Below are positions 1-11,220 of a stretch of 64,000 bases of DNA, one piece after another. The notes beneath the pieces were generated by a model. That model searched no databases and was not told where the DNA came from. It saw only the letters and a list, made by a program, of their open reading frames with translations. Source of the stretch: Emergomyces orientalis (taxonomy: Eukaryota > Ascomycota > Eurotiomycetes > Onygenales > Ajellomycetaceae); NCBI GenBank assembly GCA_002110485.1, contig MOWL01000068.1, forward strand, positions 496,001-560,000. The letters run 5' to 3'. Position numbers and translations under genes: made by a program. Within the stretch, counting starts at the first letter, position 1. Every line of letters begins with the position of its first letter.

Positions 1-3000
1 AGCTCACATCAGTGAAAACTGTGTTCTGATCATTGATTGCAACTTCTGCATGAAGAAGTAGATCATGTCAGTTATCTTGCAGATAATTACAGAACTTACA
101 AAGATAATTCTTTACTGTCTGTATTGTTTACTCTGAGAAATCATCAGTCTCTGAATAATAGACAGTTAATAGACAGCATGTGATCTTCAGTAACTGACAG
201 ATTCTTATTCATAGAGTGCTTATGAACTGTCAGTCTCAGTCTGACACAATTGATCTTGGCAGTCCATGTATTCAGTAGAATGGGCTTTGTAGAAAAGCTT
301 CAGCAATCTGTTCTGTATCTATCTTATTGCAGGGTTCTAGTATTACACTCTTGTTTAAATAATTAATAATAATCATGATGTTCTTGCATTCTTTACTCTC
401 AGAGAGGTTCACTGTGAAATCAATGACAATATCTTGTCATATTTAATCTGAAATGTTGAGTGATTTGAGAAGATCTTTCTGACAGTTCTTTCATGAGATA
501 ACTGACAAGCAGCAATTACAGTTTCAGACAAAGTATTGAATGCTATTTGAGATCTCAGATCAGTAGAACTCTTGTGATATCATTCAGTATAGCTGTTCAC
601 AGTCTGAGTGATCAGACATGCATGAGTTGTGCATCTCTTGCATGATTCATGTGTGTAATGTTTCAGACTGCAGAACCCAATATCATTCACAGAATTGAAG
701 AGCATCATTGTTGTCAATGAAGTATTCAGATATGTCAGTTCTCATGTGTAGTTCTGGGGGGAATCAGAGTGCCTTTCAGTGTACAGTATCAGTGAGAGCT
801 TGGAGCTGTTCATCAGCAAGAGCTGACAGGCGCCACAGCTTATCTAGTGATGTTTCAGAAGGGATGTCAGAGACATCAGCAATGTCAGAGATGATTCGGA
901 GTGGGAGTATTCTGACTACTGACACGTGAATGATTCTGTGTGCAGTCTTATCATGATTAATCAGTATTTTCAGGTCCAAGATTCGGTGTTCATGGTTGAT
1001 CCAGCGGGTGTCTGCTGCATTGGATGGCATGTCTTGCTCTTGTCAGAAGAGTGCGTCCGCCATGAAGTTCTCTGAGCCGGGGCGGTAGTGTATTGTAAAA
1101 TGATAGCAGCTAAGAAGCTCTGACCAGCACATCTGATGTTCTGTGAGCTTACAAGTGATTGTGAAGTGCTTGAGATTCTTATAATCAGTTATTATCTTGA
1201 ACTTCACAACACTGTGAAGCTCAGAGTTCCATTCTTCAAGACAGTAAATTATAGTAAGAAGTTCTTTGTCATAGATCTCATAGTTACACTCAGCAGAGCT
1301 GAGTTTCTTGAACATGAAGACACATGATTGTAGAACATCTTTATCATTATATTGCAGTATGGCTCCTTCTGTAATGTAACCGGAGGAGTCAGTTTCCACA
1401 ATCATGTCATGATTGAGATTGAATGTCACTAGTAGAGATGTGCTAATGAATATCTTTTTCATTCATACAAAGACAGCCTTGGCAACTGCTGATCAGTGAA
1501 AGACTGATTCCTTCTTGATGAGCTCTGTGAGTGATTGGGCAATCTCTGAGAAGTTTTATATAAATTACTGATAGAAGTTAATCAATTCAATGAAACTGTG
1601 TACACTCTTCACAGTGCATGAGACTTTTCATTCAAGAATAGCAGAGATCTTTTCAGAATTCATCTGAATACTTTTACCTGCTTTCATGATGAAGTTCAGA
1701 TATTTTGTAGTCTTAACTTCAAAATCACATTTGTCTATATCTATCAGCAGGCTGACTTCACAGAGCTGCTGTAACATCTTCTGAACATGTTCTTGATACT
1801 CTTTTCAGAAGTCATCAGTGAAGATAAGAATGTCATTCAGATACACAGATGTGAACTCATCAAGGAAATCTCACAGTGCTCAATTGATATATTTCTGAAA
1901 GGTGCTAGGGGCGTTAGCTAGCCCGAACAGTGTGACTACCCACTCAAAGAGACTGTATCAGGTCTGGAAAGTGATTAGTCATTCATCACCTTCGGTGATG
2001 TGGATCTTATGAAATGCAGCAACCACATCCAGCTTGGTGAACCATTGAGTGTGTCTGATGTGAGTAAGTGTCTCATTGATAAGAGATAGAGAATATCAAT
2101 TCTTCTTCATGAGATGATTCAGCTCTCAATAGTCTACACAAAATCAGAGCCCGCCGCCTGGCTTCTTGGCGAATAGAATAGGAGCTGCGGCGGGAGAATT
2201 GCTAACACATATAAACCCTTTGTCTAGTAGATCATTGAGAGTCTTGTGGAGAAGAAGGAGTTCATCTCAGAACATGCTATAGAGAGACTCTCATGAGAGT
2301 TCAGAAGTCTTATCATCTTGCTTCTCTAGTTCAATTGTATGATCTATCTCAGGCTCTTGTAGAGGAGGTAGGTTCTCAATGGCATCATCTTTTTGAAAGA
2401 TGTCTAGATATTCATGATATTGATGCGGGAGCTTTGCGCGGGGATCAGTGTGTTTAGTGATGATGAGTTTGTCAAGCGCTTTCTTAATGTCAGCCAAGCT
2501 GGCTGAGTAAATTGCCATGCGGTCCCGCTGCATGCAGTTCTGTCAGAAGTTCTTTTGAAGCAGTTTGTAAGTATTCATGGAGATCTGCTTGAGATTCATG
2601 ATGCTATGAACATTGTTCTTGTGTACATGATCTTTATTAGAGAAGATGAGTGTTCTGTTTCAGATGTTCAAGAGAATGCTCTGTTCAGCTAATCAAGAGA
2701 TCTCTAGCATGAGATCATAATCTAGGTTCTCTATCTCATATGCATAAGTGTTCTCTTGTCAGTGTCCGCTGATGTCTATATCTAATTTCATCATATAACA
2801 GGTGTAAGCATCTTTTGGGCCGTCAAATCCGGTGAGGAGTCGGGGCTTGGGTAAAGAGATATGCTGAAGGTTACAGCATTTTATAATTGAAGATTTGATC
2901 ATTGCATAATGGCATAGACTGCTGTCTACCATGGCATTCATATTGTACATGCTATCTATCACAGTAGATACAAGAATTGCATTCATTGTCATCTTTTCTT

Positions 3001-3063
3001 CAAATTGTTGTCATCTGACCTTCTCTAGCTTCTGTCAGTGAGTTTTTGCAGGAGCTAGTCTTT
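1..3063 (-). pseudogene. pol of copy A (protease, RT, RNase H, partial integrase)
   Basis: The frame overlaps the end of gag by -1, as in copy B. Visible in order are the protease DSx region near 2915-2935, the RT region with its catalytic site around 1840-1860, RNase H at 1043-1462 (VETDSSGY, YDKELL) and the HHCC start of integrase around 600-700. The frame is interrupted by TGA codons. The copy is disabled, but its amino acid register matches copy B nearly end to end, so damage is by substitution rather than indels. Confidence 0.8.
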
Positions 3064-4236
3064 TCTCTGTCTTGAAGCTTTCATTGAGACACTCTCTTCA
3101 TTGTTGTCCAAATTCTCTTTCACTATGACATGGTTGATGCGGACTCTCTTCTTCTCACGAGGTGGAACATGGTCAGAACAGCAGTTGACAGCAATGTGAC
3201 CTGTACGCTCGCAATTGATGCAGACTCCATGTTGTTGTCAATCAGCCGCCTCTTCAGCTGTCAGTCCAGGGACTTGGAAGCCCGGTCAGGCAGCAGAGAC
3301 TCTAGCTTGAGTGTAGATGTTTGAGTCCACCCAATCCATTGCATCTGTGTTGTTCCTGGTCGCCGGCATGTTGGCAGCTGAAGTATAATATCTATCATCA
3401 CCTGTCTGTATGCTCTTCAGCTTTGTGAGACAATCATTTAATCTTTATAATTGAATACAGAATATCTCAGAAGTGAAGACTTCTTCAACACTGACAAGAG
3501 TCTTCAGCAGTTCAAATGTCAAAGCTTTCTTCAGCATGCTGATCTTCATTTGATTCTCTCAGAGTTGGCCTCCTGCTTCTAAGATCTTAGTGTCAAAATC
3601 AGGTAAAAAGGTTGTAAGAGAGATGTTCCTCTGGCATGTGTTCTGCAGCCAGTCTAGTGCCTTCTGCTGTGTTGCTGTATCTTTGAACAAGATATCAAGA
3701 TGTTTGAAGATGTTTTCAGACATGCAAAGTGATGATTCACAGGTTTCTATTCATGGGTGGAACTTCTGTCTGGCATGATCCTTCAGTCAGCTGTACACAT
3801 ATCATTCTTGATTGATCAAGGAACCAATGGCATCTTCATTCATATCTAGCTTTGCAAGCATCTCCAACTTCCACGGCGAGTATAAGGTGAGGTCAGAAGC
3901 ATCAAAGTACATGAAAGTGCTTAGACATTCTTTTGATGATCATGCTGTGCTAGACTTCATTGACACCTCTACAGATTCTGCTGACAGAGGTGTTGCAGCT
4001 TCTGCGGCAGGGGTCTGACTTGCCAGTTGCCACTGGATCTCTTCATATTGATGTTGCTGATTCGCGTGCATGTCGGCGATCTGCTGCTGCTGCAGTTTCA
4101 ACATTGTTTGAAGCCACTGTGGCATCTCATTGATGTTTGCTGCCATTGAGGGTTCACTGATATTGTCCATGATGGCTGATGATGTTGTGTCTCGGAATTC
4201 TTCAGGTTTGGGGGAGTATTTGTATGAAAACTTCAT
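3055..4236 (-). pseudogene. gag of copy A
   Basis: The frame opens at 4236 and closes at a TAG at 3055-3057. It is 394 codons long, against 396 in copy B. A glutamine-rich segment (LQQQQIADMH) lies near residue 50, and a CCHC knuckle region is expected near 3190-3230. Several Trp or Arg codons have become TGA. Gag would form the particle and bind element RNA. The slippery heptamer seen in copy B is mutated here to GAGAAAA. Confidence 0.8.
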
Positions 4237-4450
4237 ATGTCTGGGGTATCAGAACTCTCAGGTCTTTCACTGATACATCTCTTTTGTGAGATCTAGTTGC
4301 AGGGTCAAGACAATTGACAAGCAAGCTTCTTCTATCTAGTAGAGGTTTGATAACTGCTAGCTAGTCATCTTCTTTATTTCTTATGTGTTGTTATGTGTTT
4401 GGATAATCAAATAATCGTTCCTCATAAGGATACAATGAATGTTTTCTAAG

Positions 4451-4770
4451 TGTAATAAGCCTACACTGAAGAGCTCAGCACTAATATAGATCTTATATAA
4501 CAAAAAGTAGAAAACATTAAGAAAAAGAAAAGAAAAGCATTTGAGTGTGAATGCATGAGATTCTTTTATAAGCCTGGCAGAACAGATAATTATATTTCCA
4601 AAAAGTCTGACTCAGGGGTCGGACTTTTTCTGAGCATTTTGGTGTGTGATTTTCGGCGGGTATCAGCGCGGCGGCCGCATATTGGCGTGGCCGCTAGGTC
4701 GGCGAAAACCATGGAGCTTCCATTGACATGCAAGCGGAATGGTCTACTAACATGGGCGTAGCCCATCACA
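4451..4770 (-). repeat. 5' LTR of copy A (long form)
   Basis: On the minus strand it begins TGTGATGGGC at 4770 and ends in TTACA at 4451, matching both LTRs of copy B. It carries about 75-80 extra bases (roughly 4600-4681) absent from copy B, including a GC-rich piece and an imperfect palindrome at 4600-4629. Confidence 0.85.
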
Positions 4771-5177
4771 ATCAATTATTATTATTATTCTTCTTCAATT
4801 ATAGATATATATGCAGTCAGAGACTATGATATCTACCTGAGACTCAAAGAGTCTCAGGATTTTTCTAACTTTAACACTAATTACTATACATTTTTTCTTC
4901 AAACAAATAGCACTTGCAATACTTGAATTCCAGCCCAGAATAGTCAGCAAATTGATTTTTCTTTTTTTTATTTATTTATTTATAAATATCTTTGAAGATT
5001 ATTTATATTCTCTTTTTTTCATATAATTTTCAAGTGATTACAAAGAAAATAAATTAATGATAGACAAAATAACTCATGACATGAATACAAAGGAAATAAA
5101 AGACAGACTCTAACACAAAAGAAATAGTGAGATATTATATAATATCTAGCAGTTTTTATAAAGAATATTTCAGATTC
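4771..5177. other. AT-rich spacer, no gene seen
   Basis: An ATT microsatellite (about 4778-4792) is followed by AT-rich sequence. It is probably LINE 3' untranslated sequence or target DNA for copy A. No coding signal was recognised. Confidence 0.4.
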
Positions 5178-5640
5178 TCATTCATTTATATTTTCATCTT
5201 TGAAATAGAATTGATTTCTAGTAGCTATTTGAGTTTCATTGAGAAAATCAATTAAATATTGACTGTCTATTTCAGTTGAAAATAGTAGTTTCATATTCAT
5301 TTCTCTCAGCTTATATTTATATCTCAGTTCAGCTCTAAGTTCTTGATTTAATGAGCAATTCATTAAGATATGTTCTGGGTCTTCAAGAGAGTCACAATAT
5401 TCACAATTTTCACTTTCAATATCAGATATTCTTTTCAAATAAGATTTGAAATAGCCATGATCTAGTTTCAATTGAATGATTGAGGAGAAAAGCTTCTTCT
5501 TGCACTTAATAGAGCATGATTTCCATTTAGGTTTAGTTTCAAATCTAAGATAGTGAGGACTTTTTCTTTGTTTTTCTCATATTTTATGTCATTTTTCTAA
5601 GCAATTCTTCTTGTTTGAGAAAGCAATTTATTCACTTTTT
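5178..5640 (-). pseudogene. LINE ORF2 C-terminal fragment (zinc-finger end)
   Basis: The minus-strand translation contains KLDHGYFKSYLKRI and then CEYCDSLEDPEHILMNC, the C-X2-C...H-X4-C ending typical of Tad1-like non-LTR retrotransposon reverse transcriptases in fungi. The same family recurs at 18242-18858, where the matching text reads KLGHGYFGF. Upstream parts of ORF2 are not continuous here. This is a 3' fragment of a dead LINE. Confidence 0.7.
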
Positions 5641-6825
5641 ATTAAAATTGAGCGCGAGTTGGTGAAGCTATTGAGGAAAACGTGTTTGCAACCCCTAAGG
5701 GGAAAGAAAATCACACTTCATCACATAACATCATCAGTTTCGGCCCAATTTACATAGAATTTTGATAGAAGCTAGAACAAACCAGATATTACAACTGACT
5801 CAATTTTGAATTCATTCCGACCATCTCTTTCTGAACAATTCATTGTCAAAACCTGCATGAAAACTCTGATTGATTTTCATGTTCCTTTGCACCAGTGCCA
5901 AGTCTTTTCCCTGTACCGCCCTACCTCGCCCGGCAGAAAAGTGACAAAAAAATACCTCAGCACAGATCACACGTGACCTACCCTTCAATCAGAAATTCCC
6001 CGGAACCTACCCTCTCTACAAAACGGAACGAGAAAAAGTGGAAATATCAGTGTTTAAAAAAATAGCTTGGTCCCTGCAAGTAATATATATACATACTTGT
6101 ATATATATATATTATTATATAAGAAAATAGTACAGATTTAGTCTGTTGATTCTTCATTTGCATACTCATCTGTGTGACTTAATAAATTACATTTATTAAG
6201 AGCTATCTAGTAAAATATATGAGATTAATTTGAATAGAAAAGGAAATCTATTCAGTATTAATTCATATTGATATTTCAGAAATACAATCTTGATTTGAGG
6301 TGGGGCCTATTTCAAGCAGAAATTTTGAGAAGCTTTTTAAATTGAAAAAGACAAAATTTGCAAGAGTTAGAGTGTTTTTCTTGATTTAGCTCTGAGTAAA
6401 TAAATCAAGAAAATTCTACACAAATTCATATTTCTTTACTTCAGTGACTGATTCAGTTTTTGAAAATAATCTCAATTTTGAGCTGCATACTTGATATGTG
6501 GAGAGAAGTTTAGAATATTGAATATTTCTGAATAGTTTTTATCAATTTCTCTGCAAAAAATTGATTTATTTTGTCAGTTTTTCTTTCAAAAACTGTCATT
6601 TCAATTGAATAATTTATTATTCATTGAAATCAATTCTTTTCTCTTCATTTTGTAGCACAAGAAAGAAGTCTGTGAAGATTTAATTGATTTATCTTTAAAA
6701 ATCAATATTAGTTTATTAGATTCTCTTGAAAAATCTAATCTAGATACTATTTCTAGTAGAAAAAATAGCAAAAATCTGAGAATACTATTTAATTTGACTA
6801 ATTATCTAATATACTCAAAGAAATC
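5641..6825. other. Spacer: unique-looking patch then AT-rich DNA
   Basis: Bases 5641-6080 have ordinary composition with no convincing frame. From 6080 the sequence is AT-rich (TATATA tract near 6088-6115) and leads into the LINE ORF1-like frame at 6826, so it may be that LINE's 5' untranslated region. Confidence 0.35.
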
Positions 6826-7585
6826 ATGAATAACTCACCTCAATCTGTGAACATGATGACTCCATGCAAAAATAGAAATAATTTCATAGAAACTGTTTCT
6901 GAAATTGAGATTTTGAAGAAAAGAAAAAAAGAAGAAATAGACAGACACAAAATAGATGAAATGAAAAATCTACAAAAAATAGCTGATGAGCTATATAAAC
7001 AGTGCATGTATGAAGAAAATGAAGAAATTCTTCTTATTCTGCATTCACAAACAAGACAACTGAATGAAATTATTAAGTTTAAACTTAATATTTCTTCAAA
7101 TCTGAAGATAGTTTTGAAAAAAACTGAAAAATCTGTATCTCAAAAAATCTCTTCTGAATCTCTTTCAAAAGAAAACACTGAAAATGAGACAAAAATCTAT
7201 ACTCAAGCTCTCAATAGCTCACAAAATATTGAAAAAGAAAAACAGCTGAAAAAAGCAGAAAAAATTTTCTCATTAGTTGAGAAAAAAGAACAAAGAAAAG
7301 CTCAAAAAGAGATTAAATTTCTTGAATCAAAAAAACAGAGACTGATTTTAAAAGTTAGTGATAGAGCTATCTTTGAAAAATCTATTCTAAATGATTCTAA
7401 GTTCATTTTTGAACTTAGGAACAAAATCAATCAAAACTTTCATTTTGAAACTTAAAATGAAGAATTCAAGCCAGTTATCTCATCAATTGAAACCTCTTTT
7501 CTGGGAAATTCAATTGTAATTACTGCTATGCCAGATTTCAGCTCTGAATATCTAATTCAAAATGAAAACTGCTGGAAAGAGATAG
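6826..7585 (+). pseudogene. LINE ORF1-like protein, truncated by an LTR element
   Basis: An open frame of 209 codons (6826-7455) encodes a Lys/Glu-rich, probably coiled-coil protein ending in RLILKVSD...LRNKINQ. That layout resembles the ORF1 (gag-like RNA-binding) protein of fungal Tad1 LINEs. After a TAA at 7453 the same family signal seems to continue (GNSIVITAMPDFS, then NENCWKE) up to the LTR boundary at 7585. The zinc knuckles expected further downstream are missing. The frame is unusually free of TGA compared with neighbouring elements. Assignment to a LINE rests on composition and short motifs only. Confidence 0.5.
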
Positions 7586-7933
7586 TGTGATGGGGAATCT
7601 CGGCGTGGTATTACTTTTCGCCGAGACCGTCTCATATATTTGTTTGGCATGGCTGCCTCATATTCCCATTATCCTTTGACACACGTGTGGATTCGGCGAA
7701 GATTGATTGTACGCAGAGCAGTGAGATTGCTCCTTTTTGATTGTGTGATTTGATATGTGATTGATTGCTTGTTCTTCTTCTATATTTGAATCTCCTACAT
7801 GTTCTTTTGTATTGCTATTTGGATAGCTCGTTGAATAGAATATTGTATACACAGCGAACTTACCAACCTCCTTACGATCCCGCTGCTCCTGCCCACGTGC
7901 CGCCAAAAGTGCACAACCCCTTATTCCACTTCA
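7586..7933 (+). repeat. 5' LTR of the 10.7-kb element
   Basis: Begins TGTGATGGGG and ends CACTTCA. An 8-bp inverted repeat TCTCGGCG/CGCCGAGA lies just inside the left end. It shares a CCGCCAAAAG motif near its right end with the palindromic cassettes at 11.1 and 17.6 kb. Ten differences from the 3' LTR were counted by eye, all transitions. Confidence 0.88.
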
Positions 7934-7934
7934 T

Positions 7935-7951
7935 TGGCGTCCCTGGGAAGG
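7935..7951 (+). other. Putative primer-binding site
   Basis: TGGCGTCCCTGGGAAGG begins one base after the LTR end and starts with TGG, the complement of a tRNA CCA tail. The priming tRNA was not identified. Confidence 0.4.
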
Positions 7952-7960
7952 CAATTCAAA

Positions 7961-10927
7961 ATGGATGGGCAGGTGGTAGCTATGACTGATATGATTTCTC
8001 TCAACATTTTGTCTTTTCTGCTTTTGTTGAGCATTCTTTTCAATAGTGTTCATTTGTGGAAGCCTCTGATTGGCCGATATGGCCGATATCGACAGTGGAT
8101 AATGAAGGATGCGAGCGAACGCCCCACTGATAAGCTCAATTTGAATACCCATACCCCTATTCAACAAATGAAAGAAGAGAGAAATGTTAAGAAAAGTGAT
8201 AAGAAAAAAGATCTTCAGCAAAAAGATCTAAAGTGGATGTTGAAATTCCTTCTCTTTCTTGAGGATTTGAGATTTGAATATAAAAAGAATATTGATATTG
8301 ATAGTATTGTTGAACTCTTTCTCTTATGTGAACAGAAGTCTTTTGTGTGTTTCTTTCTTTCTCAATATATGTCTTCCAAGCATTCTCGGTCGGATTCTAT
8401 TGCCCATTGTCAAACTCAGTCAGGAAAGGTCTCTGCAGCGCCCCCGAAAATAGAAGTTAGCAAAGAGAAGACAGAAGCTAGCAAAGAAAAGATGACTACA
8501 CCCACTACTACCTCGTCCGGTCAGCCGACTCCCAATAGTGGACTGCCATATCAACGTCTTGTCATGCCGATGCCGATTCCTGGAGCACCTGGAGCCCCAT
8601 TCTTTGATGGGAGAAACATTACTGCTTTTGTTGATTGATATGAGGCAATGTGCACCTTGCATTTCATTGCAGGAATCGATGCTCTGGCGGTATTACGGAA
8701 CTATTGTACCATGGAACTGCAGGGCCATATCGATCAGCTTGTCTTGGATCATAAGACATGGGAAATGGTTAAAAAGCAGTTGCTTGCTGATTTCTGGCGC
8801 GAAGATGCTCATCAACAGATGTATAATCAATCTTATCTTCATGCATTGTGCAACAAAACCCATTCTACCAGCCAGAAGATCCTCGTCTACTGCTGTCAAT
8901 TCCGCGCAGTTGCGATGTCTCTCATTTGCAAGAATGAATTGCAACAATCTCTTGCTTGTATCTGGTTTCTTCAAGGACTTTCAGAAGGTATTCGTGAAAA
9001 AGCTTTCCGCACTGCTGAATTTGATAAGGTTAGTCAATCTGGATGGGAACTGCTGAAGATCTGCGATGCTGTGTCTCAAATGCAGAAGACAAAGGAAGAG
9101 ATTGCACGAGTTCTGGCACCTGATGTTTTCCCCAACTCTATTCCATCGATGCAGCCGTCTGCTCAGCCCGTGTTTAATCCGCCCACATTGAATGTGCCTG
9201 TGCCGACCGCTTCGGCGATGCCTGCTCCGGATGCGAAAACACAGAATCCGAGTGATAACATTCTTGAGAATCTTGTCAACTGAATGAACACATTATCTCT
9301 GGCGATCACTGGCATTCAAAACCAGGGAAACATGCAGCAAAATGTGACTGCTCCAAAGGTTCTTCTTACTCGAGGACGTGATCCTGCATTGAATTTGTCA
9401 AATGTGTCTTACTATGAAACTCAATGTGGACCTGGAGGCCCGTCTCGATCTCGATCCGGAAGCTTTGTTCAATACGATCGACCGCCGATGTCATGCTGGG
9501 GTTGCGGAGATTCAAACCATATGCTTCCAAATTGCTTAGCAATCGGCCGGCTCATCGATCAGGGCAAGATTCATCGGAATATGATTGGAGAATACTATGA
9601 GGGTAATATGATGAGAAAAGGCCCAAAGATTGCTGTCAACTGACTTGAGCCCCATATTGTTACAATTGAACGACTTTTGAAGCAAATGGCTGCACCGCCG
9701 ACTGTCCCAACCGCGGATAAACTTCGGAATGATGGTAGTATCCGGGTATTTCCTGACGGATCCCCGATGCCATCGGTGAATGCCGTAAGCATATGTGATA
9801 TTGGATTTGATAGTGGCCCTGAGGAAGGTGATATGACCGATAGTGAGATGAAGGAGATTGTTAGTGTAATGACTGCTTTCACTTCTACTGAGAAGGATAA
9901 GGCCTCTTCTATGAATAAAAATCAAGCAACACTTTCTGGACAAATTGAGAAGGAGAAGAGACTGCCAACAACACATTCTCAGCACAATGACAAATATTCA
10001 GATGAGAAATCAGTTTCTTTTGCTCAAGATGTGATCTCTGCTTCACAGAAAGATGATGAGGATGATAATTCTCAACCTCTCCATGATGAACAGCTTCAGG
10101 GCGGAAGTCCAAAGCTCGGAGATGGTGGAATTGTCCCAGATTCAGAAATGGCAGATGCTCTGCAGATTCAGAAGAAAACTGTTCTCTGCAGGCCTCAGAA
10201 ACTCAAAGGGCCAAAGCTTTCTGCAGAAATGAAGAATAAAGACAATATGACAATCACAATGCAGTGAATATTTGAGAAGATCATGCGCCAAGAAATTGGT
10301 GGAATTCAGATTAAAGATCTCATGGCATGCTCCACTCAACTTCAGCACATGTTCTTTCAAAATCTTCCCATCGAAGTTCAACAGCATATGATTCGGGATG
10401 ATGCAGCCACCGTTGCCCTGGTTCAACCTGGCACTTCTGTTGCTGAGTATAATTCTCGTTGGAATCTCGTTTCGGTTGGACACATCAAGTTCACTGTCGG
10501 AATTGGAAAGGGGGAAACTGAGGCGATATTTGATGGAGGTGCAGAAATTAACTGTCTTGTTAAAAGAACTGCATTAGATCTCGGTCTCATCATTCAAAGG
10601 GATGCTGTCAAACCTATTCTTGGAGCTGGGGGTCAGCAGAGTGGTGTCATTGGAATCTGCAAGAATGTTCCTGTTTGCCTTGAATCTGTTATGGTGCCTC
10701 AGACATTCTTCATCATGGAACATGGTTCTCATGATTGCATTCTCGGCCGACCATATGAAAACGCGACGCGTTTGGCAAGAACTACAGATAACAAAGGCGG
10801 TGTTCTTGTTCACGTTTTTGATCCGAAGGATGAGAAGAATCAGGTGTCTTTTCTTGATTATTCTTCTGGCAACCATGGAGATCAAAAGTTAGATGATCTT
10901 CATGACAAAGTGCAGACTTTAAACTAG
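7961..10927 (+). pseudogene. gag-protease of the 10.7-kb element
   Basis: One reading frame of about 989 codons runs from the ATG at 7961 to a TAG at 10925-10927, broken only by four TGA codons (about 8636, 9281, 9641, 10265). The capsid-like part starts near APFFDGRNITAF (8590-8630), followed by a Gln-rich middle. A CCHC zinc knuckle, C-X2-C-X4-H-X4-C (CWGCGDSNHMLPNC), lies near 9493-9534. A retropepsin-like domain lies at about 10480-10770 with IFDGGAEIN, so DGG replaces the common DSG/DTG, and a later ILGRP motif. The first TGA falls where family members would be expected to have Arg. Protease is fused to gag in one frame. Confidence 0.75.
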
Positions 10928-11057
10928 ATATGCTGAGTCCGATTGATCTTTGCGATGTTGAATGTGGTGGGCAAAGAAATGATATCAGATTCAGTGATCG
11001 CGATGTGGATAGCGGGGCAAATATTCTGCCGTGTTTTGAAAGCGGTGTGGGTGCGTC

Positions 11058-11110
11058 AGCCAATCAGACTTTTGGCGGCCCCGGGCCGCCAAAAGATTCA
11101 GCCAATCAGA
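11058..11110. promoter_or_regulatory. CCAAT-flanked palindrome between gag-pro and pol
   Basis: A perfect palindrome with 13-bp arms and a 1-bp centre occupies 11069-11095 (left arm CTTTTGGCGGCCC). It is bracketed by exact 11-bp direct repeats AGCCAATCAGA at 11058-11068 and 11100-11110. A related cassette lies at 17581-17629. CCAAT is the core of the HAP/NF-Y binding site. A CT-rich leader follows before pol. Internal promoter, terminator or RNA hairpin are all possible. Confidence 0.55.
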
Positions 11111-11220
11111 GAACACTGCCTCAAAACGCCTGAGAACCTCACAGGTTTTTCTCCACCATTCTACATCAACAATTTTATCTGTCTACACATTCATCTTTTC
11201 CTTTCTCTAATTATTCAATA

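Larger units (their letters stand above)
1..4770 (-). mobile_element. Ty3/gypsy LTR retrotransposon copy A, cut by window edge
   Basis: Reading the minus strand from 4770 downward gives a 5' LTR, gag with a zinc knuckle, protease, reverse transcriptase, RNase H and part of integrase. The window edge removes the integrase C-terminus, chromodomain and 3' LTR. The element aligns along its whole length with copy B at 18859-24469, and position 1 corresponds to about 23584 there. Most codons that interrupt the frames are TGA. The two copies are in opposite orientation about 14 kb apart. Copy A has a longer LTR than copy B (320 versus 246 bp). It is not autonomous as it stands because of the many nonsense codons. 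Confidence 0.9.

Noticed and set aside
4555..4775. Short frames of about 60-68 codons across the copy A LTR on both strands
   Set aside because: They lie wholly inside an LTR and are not kept in the copy B LTRs.
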